This document shows positions 1-9,084 of a stretch of DNA of 44,945 nt, one piece after another. Each line of letters begins with the position of its first letter. Position 1 is the stretch's first letter. Under the pieces are notes generated by a model, which saw only the letters and a program-made list of their open reading frames with translations, had not been told where the DNA came from and made no database searches. The position numbers and the translations under genes are program-made. This stretch comes from Cellulomonas massiliensis JC225 (lineage in GTDB: Bacteria; Actinomycetota; Actinomycetes; Actinomycetales; Cellulomonadaceae): assembly GCF_000312005.1 (NCBI RefSeq), contig NZ_HE978588.1, positions 2,367,668 through 2,412,612 of the forward strand, read 5' to 3'.

Positions 1-299
1 TCGGTGCGGGCACCGACCACCGCGGCGACGGCCTCGCGGGCGCCGTCGAGCAGCATGCGCGCCCGGCGTCCCTCGGCGTGCAGCCGTCGCGGGTCGGCCC
101 AGCCCTGGTCGAGCGCCTCCACGAACGCGTCGCGCGCGGCCGGCAGGAGGGGCGCGCGCCCGCCGCCGTCGAGCACGACGCGTCGCCGGGGGCCCGACCG
201 GGCCCCGGACGCCGCACCGCCGGCACGGCCGGAGGTGGTCTGCGTCACATCCGCCGGGCCCGCGGTGCGTCCCGACGTCGTGCTGCGCGGCTCGTCCAC
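1..299 (-). CDS. Cysteine desulfurase-like aminotransferase (NifS family), N-terminal part
   Basis: The visible part is the first 99 codons of a minus-strand gene that runs off the left edge. After a variable 40-residue leader it reads LDGGGRAPLLPAARDAFVEA, then a segment ending LHAEGRRAR, and an REAVAAVVGA helix. This matches the N-terminus of class V aminotransferases of the NifS/IscS type, where a 'LDxAATTPL' strand is followed by 'SLHxxGRxAR'. Those enzymes take sulfur from cysteine for Fe-S or thio-cofactor synthesis. The lysine that binds PLP and the catalytic cysteine lie outside the window, so activity cannot be judged. The usual Ala-Ala-Thr-Thr is Gly-Gly-Gly-Arg-Ala here, which may mean a divergent subfamily. 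The GTG start at 299 is chosen because a TACCGT -10 element ends 6 bases upstream and there is no ribosome binding site. Confidence 0.75.
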   Translation of the reverse strand, partial: MDEPRSTTSGRTAGPADVTQTTSGRAGGAASGARSGPRRRVVLDGGGRAPLLPAARDAFVEALDQGWADPRRLHAEGRRARMLLDGAREAVAAVVGART

Positions 300-305
300 C
301 CCGGC

Positions 306-311
306 ACGGTA
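306..311 (-). promoter_or_regulatory. -10 element, leaderless start of the cysteine desulfurase-like gene
   Basis: The minus strand reads TACCGT here, followed by six bases and then the GTG start at 299. The spacing would put the transcription start on the start codon. Confidence 0.5.
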
Positions 312-398
312 GCCCGAGCGGCGCGTGTCCATGCGGGCCGGGGCCTCGCACCGCCCTGACGCGCCGCGACGGGGCCGCGGCGACGAGGCCTCGGTGTT

Positions 399-418
399 GA
401 TGACATCACGTCGTCATC
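399..418. promoter_or_regulatory. Inverted repeat upstream of ctaC
   Basis: GATGAC at 399-404 and GTCATC at 413-418 form 6-bp arms around an 8-base spacer. The centre is about 60 bases upstream of the likely ctaC transcription start, a place where an activator could bind. No known operator is recognised. Confidence 0.3.
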
Positions 419-455
419 CCGTGTTGCGCAGGCCGTGTGACCGTTCTGTGCGCGC

Positions 456-461
456 TAGGCT
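456..461 (+). promoter_or_regulatory. Candidate -10 element for ctaCDF
   Basis: TAGGCT lies about 95 bases before the ctaC start and fits the TANNNT pattern seen before many genes in this window. It would give a leader of roughly 85-90 bases. No convincing -35 hexamer is visible. Confidence 0.4.
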
Positions 462-555
462 GCTCGGGTCGAGGACGTAGGTCCCAGGTGCCGTTCGCCC
501 CCGCGTGGTCCACACGAGGAGCGGCGTCGCCCGGGACGCGAGTGGAAGGCCCCCC

Positions 556-1455
556 GTGCACGCGGACACCCCCCGTCGCAAGCGGCGTCCGGTCCTGGCC
601 TGGACCGGACTCGCAGCGATCGTCGTGGTGGCTCTCAGCGGATGTTCCGCCGAGGTCCAGCGAGGATGGCTGCCCGGCAACTCCGAGGCCGAGGTGACCG
701 ACCAGACCGGTCGTGTCGTCAGCCTGTGGGTCGGGTCGTGGATCGCCGCCCTGATCGTCGGCCTCATCACGTGGGGCCTCATGCTGTGGTGCGTCGCGGT
801 GTACCGCAAGCGCCGGTCGGACGACCGGCTGCCCGTGCAGCTGCGCTACCACGTGCCGCTCGAGGTCATGTACATCGTCCTGCCGATCCTCATGGTCGGC
901 GTGCTGTTCTTCTACACGAACCGCGACATGACGGCGATGACCGACACCGGCGGTCCCATCGAGAACCACGTGCAGGCCATCGGCAAGCAGTGGAGCTGGG
1001 ACTTCAACTACCTCGACGACGACGCGTACGAGACGGGCGTGCAGGCGCAGGACGTCGGCGAGGCCCGCACGGGCGTGCTCGCCGAGCAGGTCACGCTGTG
1101 GCTCCCGGTCGACGAGCGCACGCAGTTCACGCTGGACTCGCGCGACGTCATCCACTCCTTCTGGGTGCCGGAGTTCCTCTTCAAGCTCGACATGATCCCG
1201 GGCCGGACGAACACCTTCGTCGTGACCCCGACGCGCGTCGGGGAGTACCGCGGCAAGTGCGCCGAGCTCTGCGGCGAGTACCACTCGTCGATGCTCTTCA
1301 ACGTCAAGGTGGTCGAGCGCGCCGAGTACGACGCCCACATCGCGGAGCTCAAGGCCCGGGGGCAGAGTGGTTCCCTCGGCCTGGAGTGGAGCCGCGAGCA
1401 GGACCTGAACAGCGTGAACGAGCAGGATCTTCACGACGCGAGCGAGGAGGGCTGA
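556..1455 (+). CDS. ctaC: Cytochrome c oxidase subunit II (aa3 type)
   Basis: Subunit II of the aa3 oxidase takes electrons from cytochrome c (here the diheme QcrC) through its Cu-A centre and passes them to subunit I. The 299-residue product starts with an arginine-rich signal sequence ending in the lipobox LSGC, so it is probably a lipoprotein. Two membrane helices follow (about residues 50-75 and 95-120), then a periplasmic cupredoxin domain with QWSWDFNY and the Cu-A site [12 protein letters not shown], which has the two cysteines, Glu, His and Met expected. GTG at 556 is preferred because GGAAGG lies six bases upstream; an in-frame GTG at 505 has no such site. The stop overlaps the ctaD start (TGATG), so ctaC, ctaD and ctaF form one operon. 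Confidence 0.96.
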   Translation: MHADTPRRKRRPVLAWTGLAAIVVVALSGCSAEVQRGWLPGNSEAEVTDQTGRVVSLWVGSWIAALIVGLITWGLMLWCVAVYRKRRSDDRLPVQLRYHVPLEVMYIVLPILMVGVLFFYTNRDMTAMTDTGGPIENHVQAIGKQWSWDFNYLDDDAYETGVQAQDVGEARTGVLAEQVTLWLPVDERTQFTLDSRDVIHSFWVPEFLFKLDMIPGRTNTFVVTPTRVGEYRGKCAELCGEYHSSMLFNVKVVERAEYDAHIAELKARGQSGSLGLEWSREQDLNSVNEQDLHDASEEG

Positions 1456-3272
1456 TGGTCGCCACGGCCGAGCACGTCCCTGGCCTGACGCCCACCCGGC
1501 AGACCCTCGGACGGACGATCGTCAAGTGGATCACCTCCACGGACCACAAGACGATCGGCTACATGTACCTGATCACGTCGTTCGCGTGGTTCGCGATCGG
1601 CGGGATCCTGGCGCTGCTGATCCGCGCCGAGCTGTTCATGCCCGGCATGGACGTGTTCGCCTCGCGCGAGCAGTACAACCAGGCGTTCACGATGCACGGC
1701 ACGATCATGCTGCTGCTGTTCGCGACGCCGCTGTTCGCCGGCTTCGCGAACGTCATCATGCCGCTGCAGATCGGCGCGCCCGACGTGGCGTTCCCGCGGC
1801 TGAACATGCTCGCGTTCTGGTTCTTCTTCTTCGGTGGCCTCATCGCCGCCTTCGGGTTCTTCACGCGCGGCGGGGCGGCCTCCTTCGGGTGGTTCGCGTA
1901 CGCGCCGCTGTCGAACTCGGCGTTCTCGCCCGGCATGGGCGGCGACCTGTGGGTCTTCGGCCTGGCGCTCGGTGGTTTCGGCACGATCCTCGGCGCGGTC
2001 AACTTCATCACCACGATCGTCACGATGCGCGCGCCCGGCATGACGATGTTCCGGATGCCGATCTTCACCTGGAACACGCTCGTCACGTCGCTCCTGGTGC
2101 TGATGGCGTTCCCGCCGCTGGCCGCCGCGCTGTTCGCGCTCGGCGCCGACCGCACCCTCGGCGCGCAGGTCTTCAACCCGGAGAACGGCGGCGCCATCCT
2201 GTGGCAGCACCTGTTCTGGTTCTTCGGCCACCCCGAGGTCTACATCATCGCCCTGCCGTTCTTCGGCATCGCGACCGAGATCCTGCCGGTCTTCAGCCGC
2301 AAGCCGATCTTCGGCTACAAGGGTCTGGTCTACGCGACGATCGCGATCGCGGCGCTGTCCGTGACCGTGTGGGCCCACCACATGTACGTGACGGGAGCGG
2401 TGCTGCTGCCGTTCTTCTCGTTCATGACGATGCTCATCGCCGTGCCGACAGGCGTGAAGTTCTTCAACTGGATCGGCACGATGTGGCGCGGCAAGCTCAC
2501 GTTCGAGACGCCGATGCTGTGGACGCTCGGGTTCCTCGTGACGTTCCTGTTCGGCGGGCTGACGGGCATCATCCTGTCCAGCCCGGCGCTCGACTTCCAC
2601 CTGTCCGACACGTACTTCGTGGTCGCGCACTTCCACTACGTGGTGTTCGGCACGGTCGTGTTCGCGATGTTCGCCGGCTTCTACTACTGGTGGCCGAAGT
2701 TCACGGGCCGGATGCTCGACGAGCGCCTGGGCAAGCTGCACTTCTGGACGCTGTTCGTCGGCTTCCACATGACGTTCCTCATCCAGCACTGGCTCGGCGT
2801 GCGGGGCTTCCCCCGCCGGTACGCCGACTACGCGGTGGACGACGGCTTCACGTGGATGAACCAGCTCTCGTCCGTCGGCGCGTTCATCCTCGCGGCGTCC
2901 ACGCTGCCCTTCCTGTGGAACGTCTACACGACCTGGCGCCACGCGCCCAAGGTCGCGGTCGACGACCCGTGGGGGTACGGCGGCTCGCTCGAGTGGGCGA
3001 CCAGCTGCCCGCCGCCGCGGCACAACTTCACGTCGCTGCCGCGCATCCGCTCCGAGCGTCCCGCGTTCGACCTGCACCACCCCGAGGTCGCCGCGATGGA
3101 CTACGTCGAGCCGTCGCCCGGCGTCCTCGACTGGGAGGCCGACCGCCGCGGCGAGACGCCGGTCGCGGTCGAGCGGCTCGCGAACGGCACCGGCGAGCCG
3201 GAGCAGTCGTCGGCGGTCGTGGTCGAGGACCCGCCCGTGCAGCGCCGTGACGACGAGGAGGGCACCCGATGA
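1455..3272 (+). CDS. ctaD: Cytochrome c oxidase subunit I (aa3 type)
   Basis: This is the catalytic heme-copper subunit, which reduces oxygen to water and pumps protons across the membrane. The 605-residue protein shows the family signatures: the GHPEVY segment with a Cu-B histidine, the Tyr crosslinked to it and the D-channel Glu (so an A-type oxidase), the Cu-B His pair in WAHHMYVTG, and HFHYVVFG with ligands for hemes a and a3. About twelve hydrophobic segments are present. A soluble tail of about 70 residues after the last helix is proline- and acid-rich, as in other actinobacteria. The ATG overlaps the ctaC stop and the last bases overlap the ctaF start, indicating translational coupling. 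Confidence 0.98.
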   Translation: MVATAEHVPGLTPTRQTLGRTIVKWITSTDHKTIGYMYLITSFAWFAIGGILALLIRAELFMPGMDVFASREQYNQAFTMHGTIMLLLFATPLFAGFANVIMPLQIGAPDVAFPRLNMLAFWFFFFGGLIAAFGFFTRGGAASFGWFAYAPLSNSAFSPGMGGDLWVFGLALGGFGTILGAVNFITTIVTMRAPGMTMFRMPIFTWNTLVTSLLVLMAFPPLAAALFALGADRTLGAQVFNPENGGAILWQHLFWFFGHPEVYIIALPFFGIATEILPVFSRKPIFGYKGLVYATIAIAALSVTVWAHHMYVTGAVLLPFFSFMTMLIAVPTGVKFFNWIGTMWRGKLTFETPMLWTLGFLVTFLFGGLTGIILSSPALDFHLSDTYFVVAHFHYVVFGTVVFAMFAGFYYWWPKFTGRMLDERLGKLHFWTLFVGFHMTFLIQHWLGVRGFPRRYADYAVDDGFTWMNQLSSVGAFILAASTLPFLWNVYTTWRHAPKVAVDDPWGYGGSLEWATSCPPPRHNFTSLPRIRSERPAFDLHHPEVAAMDYVEPSPGVLDWEADRRGETPVAVERLANGTGEPEQSSAVVVEDPPVQRRDDEEGTR

Positions 3273-3667
3273 AGCTCGAGGCGAAGCTGTTCCTGTACGG
3301 GGTCGCCTTCTTCATCCCGGTCGGGCTCATCTACGCCGCCTGGAGCGGCCGCGAGCCCGTCGGCATGATCGGCATCCCGCTCGTCGGGGGCCTGGTCGGC
3401 ATGATCGGTGCGTACTTCGCGCTCCTCTCGCGACGCATCGACCCCCGCCCCGAGGACGACGAGCACGGGGAGATCGAGCAGGGCGCCGGCGACCAGGGCG
3501 TGTACGCGCCGTGGAGCTGGTGGCCGCTGGTCCTCGGCGGTGCGGCCGCCCTCGGGTTCGCCGGGCTCGCCATCGGCTGGTGGCTGACGTTCATCGGCGC
3601 CGGGATCGCCGTGATCGGGCTCGTCGGCTGGGTGTTCGAGTTCTCCCGCGGGCAGCACGCGCACTGA
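3269..3667 (+). CDS. ctaF: Actinobacterial cytochrome c oxidase subunit IV
   Basis: This 132-residue membrane protein is the small subunit IV specific to actinobacterial aa3 oxidase. It starts [19 protein letters not shown] and has two hydrophobic hairpins, one at about residues 7-55 and one at about residues 82-125, separated by a charged cytoplasmic-looking loop rich in Asp and Glu. The segment with YAPWSWWPL before the second hairpin is typical of the family. Its ATG overlaps the ctaD stop by four bases (ATGA). It is the last gene before a strong hairpin terminator, so the operon ends here. It has no cofactor ligands and is thought to help assembly or stability. Confidence 0.95.
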   Translation: MKLEAKLFLYGVAFFIPVGLIYAAWSGREPVGMIGIPLVGGLVGMIGAYFALLSRRIDPRPEDDEHGEIEQGAGDQGVYAPWSWWPLVLGGAAALGFAGLAIGWWLTFIGAGIAVIGLVGWVFEFSRGQHAH

Positions 3668-3693
3668 CAGCGCCTTTCCTCTCAGGACCGCCT

Positions 3694-3728
3694 GACGGCC
3701 CGGCCGGACGAGCTCCGGCCGGGCCGTC
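3694..3728 (+). terminator. Terminator hairpin of ctaCDF
   Basis: A perfect 14-bp GC-rich stem (3694-3707 with 3715-3728) closes a 7-base loop 27 bases after the ctaF stop. There is no T-run, which is usual in high-GC actinobacteria. Confidence 0.75.
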
Positions 3729-3980
3729 GTGCGTCCCGCGCAGGGTGCGTCGCAGCGGCGCCCGCCGACCGCAGCGCCCCGGCACCCAGGTACACGCCGC
3801 CGGCGACCGCAGGGCGCTCTCAGAGCACGCTCAGGCGGCGACGGCAGCTCCGAGCGACCGCCCGGATACGTAGGCGGGCCACGCCCTCACGGAGGCCCGC
3901 CCACCACCTTGGTGAGCCCGGCTCGAGGTGGAGGAAGACGCGCTCGCGCGTCCAGGAGGGGCGGGGCTCCCCGGACATGA

Positions 3981-4013
3981 CGGAGGCCGCCACGTTGAGC
4001 GTGGCGGCCTCCG
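3981..4013 (-). terminator. Terminator hairpin of sodA
   Basis: A perfect 14-bp stem (3981-3994 with 4000-4013) with a 5-base loop lies 20 bases past the sodA stop on the minus strand. Confidence 0.75.
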
Positions 4014-4032
4014 GTGGTGCAGGGCGCGGCGG

Positions 4033-4662
4033 TCAGACCGAGGGGACGATGAGTCCTGCGGTCTGCGCCTTCGCGCGGTCGAACCGGGCGCCGGCGTCGG
4101 CCCAGCTCACGATGTTCCACCAGGCCTTGACGTAGTCCGCCTTGACGTTGACGTAGTCCAGGTAGAAGGCGTGCTCCCACATGTCGAGCATGACGATCGG
4201 CACGAGGCCGAGCGCGAGGTTCGACTGCTGGTCGTACAGCTGGACGATGACGAGCTTCTGGCCCACGGAGTCCCACGCGAGGATCGACCAGCCGGAACCC
4301 TGGATGCCGGTGGCGTTCGCGGCGAAGTGCTTCTGGAACGCCTCGAACGAGCCGAAGAACTCGTCGATCGCCGCCGCCAGCTCACCGACCGGCTTGTCGC
4401 CGCCGTCGGGGGAGAGGTTCTGCCAGAACACCGTGTGGTTGACGTGCCCGCCGAGGTTGAACGCGAGGTTCTTCTCGTGCAGGTTCACCGCGGCCAGGTC
4501 GTCCTTCTCGCGGGCCTCCGCGAGCTTCTCGAGCGCCGTGTTGGCGCCGCCGACGTACGTGGCGTGGTGCTTGTCGTGATGCAGCTCCATGATCCGCCCC
4601 GAGATGTGCGGCTCGAGCGCCGCGTAGTCGTAGGGCAGGTCCGGGAGCGTGTAGTCAGCCAT
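4033..4662 (-). CDS. sodA: Superoxide dismutase, Fe/Mn type
   Basis: The enzyme converts superoxide to hydrogen peroxide and oxygen in the cytoplasm or at the cell surface. The 209-residue product has both domains of the Fe/Mn family: the N-terminal helical hairpin with [15 protein letters not shown] (first metal His at residue 28), the GHVNHTVFW segment with the second His, and the C-terminal signature DMWEHAFY with the Asp and third His. The [12 protein letters not shown] segment resembles mycobacterial and streptomycete enzymes; the metal cannot be decided from sequence. GAGGAGAGG upstream of the ATG is a clear ribosome binding site. It sits between the two respiratory operons, whose electron leakage is a source of its substrate, and it is transcribed alone. 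Confidence 0.97.
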   Translation of the reverse strand: MADYTLPDLPYDYAALEPHISGRIMELHHDKHHATYVGGANTALEKLAEAREKDDLAAVNLHEKNLAFNLGGHVNHTVFWQNLSPDGGDKPVGELAAAIDEFFGSFEAFQKHFAANATGIQGSGWSILAWDSVGQKLVIVQLYDQQSNLALGLVPIVMLDMWEHAFYLDYVNVKADYVKAWWNIVSWADAGARFDRAKAQTAGLIVPSV

Positions 4663-4685
4663 GCGTCATACCTCTCCTCGTCGGT

Positions 4686-4707
4686 CCGGGCACATGTCTG
4701 CGCCCGG
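4686..4707. promoter_or_regulatory. Inverted repeat in the sodA upstream region
   Basis: CCGGGCACA and TGCGCCCGG form arms with 8 of 9 positions paired around a 4-base spacer, 24 bases before the sodA start. It could be an operator or a leader hairpin. It lies between the qcrB terminator and sodA, where the sodA promoter must be. Confidence 0.35.
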
Positions 4708-4718
4708 GAGAAAGGAAG

Positions 4719-4752
4719 CGGGCGGCCCGCCGGCGATCCGGCGAGCCGCCCG
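4719..4752 (-). terminator. Terminator of the ctaE-qcrCAB operon
   Basis: A 15-bp stem with one mismatch (4719-4733 with 4738-4752) and the tetraloop CGAT lies about 20 bases after the qcrB stop. In the minus direction it is followed by CTTCCTTTCTCC, one of the few pyrimidine-rich tails in the window, so it looks like a classical intrinsic terminator. Confidence 0.8.
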
Positions 4753-4772
4753 ACCTCTGGGACAACTCTGGT

Positions 4773-6521
4773 TCAGACGGTGTGATTCCGCCCATCGGCC
4801 GCCGTCTCGTCGTGCGGGTCCACGAGGTGCTGACCACCGCCCGGGGCGGAGGAGGCGAGCTCCCGCGTGGCCGGTCCCGCCTCGACCGCGTCGTGCGAGC
4901 CGTGGCCGTGCGCCTGGGCCGCGGCGAGCTCGCTCGGCGTCACCGGCTCGACGCGGTCCTCGTAGAACAGCTCGGACAGGCGGCGGCGCATCGTGTCGCG
5001 GCGGTAGCCCTTGCGGCGCACGCCGCGCGAGTCCTCCGCCGGCTCGATCTCGAGCGGACGGATCGCCTCGTGCTGCACGCGCAGCCAGCGCTCGTGCGCG
5101 TCGAGCGGCTTGTGCACCTCGATGTACTCGCCGCTGGCGAACCGCACGATGCGGCCGGTCTCGTGGCCGTGCAGGACCAGCTCGCGATCCTTGCGCTGCA
5201 GCCCGAGGCAGATCCGCTTCGTGATGACGAACGCCAGCCAGGGAGCGACGAAGAGCAGCACCCGGAACGCCCACGTGATGTCGTTGATCGACATGTGGAA
5301 GTGCGTCGCGATGAGGTCGTTCGACCCGGCGAGCACCAGGATGAAGAACGCCATGAGCAGCGAGACGCCGAACGCCGTGCGGAACGGGCGGTTGCGCGGC
5401 CGGTCGAGCACGTGGTGCTCGCGGTCGTCGCCGGTCGCGAAGGCCTCGATGAACGGGTAGAGCGCGAGCAGCGTGAACAGGATCCCGGGCACCACCATCG
5501 CGGGGATGATGACGTTGAGCGGGACCGTGTACTGGCCGATGACGAATTCCGCCCCGCCGGGCATGAGGCGCAGGGCCCCTTCCAGGAAGAGCATGTACCA
5601 GTCGGGCTGGGCGCCCGCGGACACGGGCGAGGGGTCGTACGGCCCGTAGTTCCACACCGGGTTGATCGACATCGTCCCGGCCATCAGCGCGATGACGCCG
5701 AACACCAGGAAGAAGTTGCCGCCGAGGCGCGCGACGTACACCGGCAGGGCGGGGTAGCCGACGACGTTCTTGTCGGAGCGGCCGGAGCCCGGGTACTGCG
5801 TGTGCTTGTGCATCACCATCAGCACGAGGTGCAGGCCGATGAGCGCGAGGATCAGGCCCGGCACGAGCAGGATGTGCACGGTGAACAGCCGCGGGATGAG
5901 GTCGTGCCCCGGGAACTCGCCGCCGAAGATGAAGTACGACGTGTAGCTGCCGATGATCGGGATCGCGCGGACGACGCCGTCGGTGATGCGCAGGCCGTTG
6001 CCGGAGAGCACGTCGTCGGGGAGCGAGTAGCCGGAGAAGCCGGCCGCGAGGCCGAGGATCAGCAGCACGAAGCCGACGACCCAGTTGATCTCGCGGGGCT
6101 TGCGGAACGCGCCCGTGAAGAACACGCGCATCATGTGCACGACGATCGACGCCATGAAGATGAGCGCCGCCCAGTGGTGGATCTGCCGCATGAGCAGGCC
6201 GCCGCGGACCTCGAACGAGAGCCGGAGGGTCGAGGAGAAGGCCTCGGACATCTCCACGCCGTTGAGCGACGGCCAGGGGCCGTCGTAGTGCGTCTCGCCC
6301 ATGCTGGGCACGAAGAACATCGTCAGGAAGACGCCCGAGATCAGCAGCGTCACGAAGCTGTAGAGGGCGATCTCACCGAGCATGAAGGACCAGTGGTCCG
6401 GGAAGACCTTGCGCGCGAAGTACTTGACGGCGTGCCCGATGCCGGTGCGCTGGTCGAGGTAGTCCGCCGTGGCCGACGCGGCACGCGCCGCGCCGGTGGG
6501 GGTCGAGGTCGTCGTCGTCAC
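4773..6521 (-). CDS. qcrB: Ubiquinol/menaquinol-cytochrome c reductase cytochrome b subunit
   Basis: Cytochrome b of the bcc complex oxidises menaquinol and carries electrons across the membrane through two b hemes. The 582-residue protein has the His pairs for both hemes (H-x13-H in the IHHWAALIF helix and H-x14-H in the FTVHILLVPG helix), the quinol-site motif PDWY, which is the actinobacterial form of PEWY, and about eight to nine membrane helices in all. A C-terminal soluble extension of more than 100 residues is typical of actinobacteria. The GTG start at 6521 overlaps the qcrA stop as GTGA, so it is translationally coupled as the last gene of ctaE-qcrC-qcrA-qcrB. Confidence 0.97.
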   Translation of the reverse strand: MTTTTSTPTGAARAASATADYLDQRTGIGHAVKYFARKVFPDHWSFMLGEIALYSFVTLLISGVFLTMFFVPSMGETHYDGPWPSLNGVEMSEAFSSTLRLSFEVRGGLLMRQIHHWAALIFMASIVVHMMRVFFTGAFRKPREINWVVGFVLLILGLAAGFSGYSLPDDVLSGNGLRITDGVVRAIPIIGSYTSYFIFGGEFPGHDLIPRLFTVHILLVPGLILALIGLHLVLMVMHKHTQYPGSGRSDKNVVGYPALPVYVARLGGNFFLVFGVIALMAGTMSINPVWNYGPYDPSPVSAGAQPDWYMLFLEGALRLMPGGAEFVIGQYTVPLNVIIPAMVVPGILFTLLALYPFIEAFATGDDREHHVLDRPRNRPFRTAFGVSLLMAFFILVLAGSNDLIATHFHMSINDITWAFRVLLFVAPWLAFVITKRICLGLQRKDRELVLHGHETGRIVRFASGEYIEVHKPLDAHERWLRVQHEAIRPLEIEPAEDSRGVRRKGYRRDTMRRRLSELFYEDRVEPVTPSELAAAQAHGHGSHDAVEAGPATRELASSAPGGGQHLVDPHDETAADGRNHTV

Positions 6522-7537
6522 GTCAGACGCTCCCAGAAGGTCGGGCCGACCGGCTCGACGAAGTCGCCGCGGGCGACGAGGTAGCCCTCGGCGTCGACCT
6601 CGATCGGCAGCTGCGGAAGCGGTCGCTTGGCAGGGCCGAAGACGACCTTCGCGCCGTCCGCCACGTCGAACGTGGACTGGTGGCACGGGCACAGCAGGTG
6701 GTGGGTCTGCTGCTCGTAGAGCGCCACCGGGCAGCCCACGTGCGTGCAGATCTTCGAGTAGGCGACGATCCCGTCGAAGCCGAAGCCGGGCTCGCGCTCG
6801 GACTTCAGGTCACGGGGGTCCATGCGCACGAGGAGGACGACGGCCTTGGCCTTCTCGTCGAGAGGGCTCTCGGCCTCGTGCAGGTCCTCGGGGATGACGT
6901 GCGCGATCGAGCCGATCGTGAGGTCCGACGCCTTGATCGGACGGCCGGTCGGGTCGTAGGCGAGGCGGGTGCCCTTGCGCCACATCGTGTGCTTGAACTT
7001 CGAGACGTTCCAGTCCTCGCCGACGTTGCCGATGAGCGGCAGGACGATCGAGAGCGGGAACAGCGCGAGCGCCGTGAGGCCGGCGCCCTTGAGCGCGCCG
7101 CGCCGGCTGATGCCCGAGTCGGCGGCGCCGTCCTGCAGGGCCTGGATCGCGCCCGCGCGCGTCTCGTCGTCGCTGCGCTGCGGGTGCCGCTCCTCGACGT
7201 ACTCCTTGTTGCTCATCAGCGTCTTCGCCCAGTGGATGATGGCGGTGCCGATGCCGAGCAGGATGCACGTGAGCGCGAGGCCGAGGACGATGTTCGAGAG
7301 CCGCATGGACTCCGGCTTCTCGCCGGGCGGCAGGGCGAAGTACGCCCACACGAACACGATCGTGCCGACGATCGAGACGGTGAAGAGCGCGGCGACCTGA
7401 CGCTCCGCCTTCTTGGCGGCCTTCTCGTCGAGGTCGCCGAGGCGCGGGTTGGGCTGGTGCACGCCCGGGTCGTCGAAGCGCTCGGGGTGCTCGCCCGCGC
7501 CGCGCTGGACGATCTCGGTGCTGTTGTCGTGGCTCAC
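6518..7537 (-). CDS. qcrA: Rieske iron-sulfur subunit of the bcc complex
   Basis: This subunit takes the first electron from menaquinol and passes it to cytochrome c. The 339-residue protein has a long N-terminal part with three hydrophobic segments (about residues 55-75, 85-110 and 165-185), as in other actinobacterial QcrA proteins, then a Rieske domain whose [2Fe-2S] ligands are in CTHVGC and CPCHQS. The segment SRRGALKGAG before the third helix resembles a twin-arginine signal (here Arg-Arg-Gly), consistent with Tat export of the folded cluster domain. Its GTG start overlaps the qcrC stop (GTGA), and its own stop overlaps the qcrB start. Confidence 0.97.
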   Translation of the reverse strand: MSHDNSTEIVQRGAGEHPERFDDPGVHQPNPRLGDLDEKAAKKAERQVAALFTVSIVGTIVFVWAYFALPPGEKPESMRLSNIVLGLALTCILLGIGTAIIHWAKTLMSNKEYVEERHPQRSDDETRAGAIQALQDGAADSGISRRGALKGAGLTALALFPLSIVLPLIGNVGEDWNVSKFKHTMWRKGTRLAYDPTGRPIKASDLTIGSIAHVIPEDLHEAESPLDEKAKAVVLLVRMDPRDLKSEREPGFGFDGIVAYSKICTHVGCPVALYEQQTHHLLCPCHQSTFDVADGAKVVFGPAKRPLPQLPIEVDAEGYLVARGDFVEPVGPTFWERLT

Positions 7538-8331
7538 GAGGACTTCGCCCCTCCCCAGACGGCGAGGGCGATGAGCAGGCCGATGCCGACGACCCAGGCC
7601 CACAGGCCCTCGCTGACCGGCCCGAGGGAGCCCAGGTCGAGTCCGCCGGGGGCCGCGCCGCCCTGCTGGTCGATGAACGCGATGATGTCCCGCTTCTCGT
7701 CCGGCGTGATGATCGCGTCGTTGAAGACCGGCATCGACTGCGGGCCGGTGAGCATGGCCTCGTACAGGTGCGTCGGCGTGGTCTCCCACAGGTTCGGCGC
7801 GAACTTGCCGCCCGAGAGCGCGCCGCCGGCGCCGACGGCGTTGTGGCACATCGCGCAGTTGGTGCGGAACAGGGCCATGCCGTTCGCGGGGTCGCCCAGC
7901 GCGGGGTCGACCTGCTCGGCCGACGGGATCGCGGGGCCGGTGCCGAGCGACGCGACGTAGGCCGCGAGCTGCGCGATCTGCTCGTCGTTGAACTGCACGG
8001 GCTTGGCCGGCGCCTGCGGGCCGTTCGCCTGCATGGGCATCCGGCCGGTGCCGACCTGGAAGTCCACCGCTGCGGCGCCGACGCCGATCAGCGACGGCGC
8101 GACGTCGGTGCCGGAGGCCGTCGGGCCGTGGCACGTCGCGCAGTTCGCCTGGAAGAGCGCCTTGCCGGCGGCGATGTCGTCGGTCGTCGCGGTCGCGGCG
8201 GCCTGCTCGGGGGTCGCGCCGGCAGGAGCCGGGGCGAACACCGCGTACAGGCCACCGGTGAGCAGCAGCGCCAGCAGGAGCAGGACGACAGGGGCTCTCC
8301 TGTCGTGCCTGCGGGCTGCGAGTGCCTTCAC
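7534..8331 (-). CDS. qcrC: Diheme cytochrome c subunit of the bcc complex
   Basis: QcrC replaces both cytochrome c1 and soluble cytochrome c in actinobacteria and wires the bcc complex directly to the aa3 oxidase. The 265-residue protein has an N-terminal signal anchor (hydrophobic segment near residues 15-35), two c-type heme sites, CATCH and CAMCH, with MPM and MPVF segments that can supply the axial Met ligands, and a C-terminal membrane helix near residues 240-260. I place the start at the GTG at 8331, which has GAGGA seven bases upstream, rather than the GTG at 8352, which has no site. It is the second gene of the operon, 67 bases after ctaE. Confidence 0.95.
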   Translation of the reverse strand: MKALAARRHDRRAPVVLLLLALLLTGGLYAVFAPAPAGATPEQAAATATTDDIAAGKALFQANCATCHGPTASGTDVAPSLIGVGAAAVDFQVGTGRMPMQANGPQAPAKPVQFNDEQIAQLAAYVASLGTGPAIPSAEQVDPALGDPANGMALFRTNCAMCHNAVGAGGALSGGKFAPNLWETTPTHLYEAMLTGPQSMPVFNDAIITPDEKRDIIAFIDQQGGAAPGGLDLGSLGPVSEGLWAWVVGIGLLIALAVWGGAKSS

Positions 8332-8398
8332 GGATCGGTCCTCGTCTCGCACTGGTGGGGGGTGGGGCGTCGCGCGGGCCGTGCGGCCCGGCGGGGGG

Positions 8399-9037
8399 TC
8401 ACTTCAGCAGGTAGATCACCGCGAAGAGGGCGATCCAGACGACGTCGACGAAGTGCCAGTAGTACGACGTCACGATCGCCGTCGTCGCCTCGTGGTGGCC
8501 GAACCGCTTCGCCGCGAACGAGCGGCCGAGCAGGAACAGGAAGGCGATGAGGCCGCCGACCACGTGCAGGCCGTGGAAGCCGGTCGTCAGGTAGAACACG
8601 GACCCGTACGGGCTCGACGCGATCGTCAGGCCCTCGTGCACGAGCTCGGCGTACTCGAAGATCTGGCCGCCGATGAAGAACGCGCCCATCACGTAGGTGA
8701 GCGTGATCCACTCGTTCATGCCCCAGCGGCTGACCTGGAAGATCGAGCCGGACCGGACGGGCTGGAAGCGCTCGGCCGCCCAGACCCCGAACTGGCACGT
8801 CACCGACGACAGCACCAGCACGGTGGTGTTGATCGCCGCGAAGGTGACGTTGAGCTTGGCGGTCTGCTCGGCCCACTCCCCGGGCACCGCTGCCCGGAGC
8901 GTGAAGTACATCGCGAACAGGCCGGCGAAGAACATGAGCTCGCTGGCCAGCCACACGATCGTGCCCACCGACACCGGGTTGGGTCGGTTCACACTGACGT
9001 GCGCTGTGGTGCGAGGGGCAGCCATGGCAGTCGACAC
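8399..9037 (-). CDS. ctaE: Cytochrome c oxidase subunit III
   Basis: Subunit III stabilises the aa3 oxidase and helps oxygen and proton entry. The 212-residue protein has the seven-helix pattern of the family with conserved segments [29 protein letters not shown] and the C-terminal [14 protein letters not shown], which carries the His-x2-Asp motif. It leads the bcc operon rather than the ctaCDF operon, the usual arrangement in actinobacteria. The start is set at the GTG at 9037 because a CATAAT -10 element ends exactly 7 bases upstream, so the message is probably leaderless. An ATG three codons earlier (9046) is the alternative but overlaps the -10 element itself. Confidence 0.95.
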   Translation of the reverse strand: MSTAMAAPRTTAHVSVNRPNPVSVGTIVWLASELMFFAGLFAMYFTLRAAVPGEWAEQTAKLNVTFAAINTTVLVLSSVTCQFGVWAAERFQPVRSGSIFQVSRWGMNEWITLTYVMGAFFIGGQIFEYAELVHEGLTIASSPYGSVFYLTTGFHGLHVVGGLIAFLFLLGRSFAAKRFGHHEATTAIVTSYYWHFVDVVWIALFAVIYLLK

Positions 9038-9044
9038 GTCCGCC

Positions 9045-9050
9045 ATTATG
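9045..9050 (-). promoter_or_regulatory. -10 element of the ctaE-qcrCAB operon
   Basis: The minus strand reads CATAAT, seven bases before the GTG start at 9037. This is the closest match to the bacterial consensus among the leaderless-type starts in the window. Confidence 0.6.
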
Positions 9051-9068
9051 GCGGAGATGTGAAGCGCA

Positions 9069-9084
9069 TGGGCCCTTGGGCCCA
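9069..9084. promoter_or_regulatory. Palindrome upstream of the ctaE promoter
   Basis: TGGGCCC and GGGCCCA form perfect 7-bp arms around TT. The centre is about 40 bases upstream of the predicted start point of ctaE, so it overlaps the -35 region and could be an operator. Confidence 0.4.

Larger units (their letters stand above)
3668..4032. other. Intergenic region between convergent ctaF and sodA
   Basis: Besides the two terminator hairpins, the 250 bases between 3729 and 3980 hold no gene I can support. The open frames there have no start context and no recognisable protein. One further 8-bp stem (3873-3880 with 3894-3901, 13-base loop) is present. A small RNA cannot be excluded but there is no positive sign of one. 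Confidence 0.5.

Noticed and set aside
642-1454. In-frame extension of ctaD upstream to 642
   Set aside because: The extra 270 residues are the ctaC gene read in another frame. The ctaD start at 1455, overlapping the ctaC stop, agrees with the family N-terminus.
3729-3980. Possible small gene or small RNA after ctaF
   Set aside because: No ribosome binding site, -10 element or recognisable protein was found; only hairpins were seen. I list it only as intergenic.
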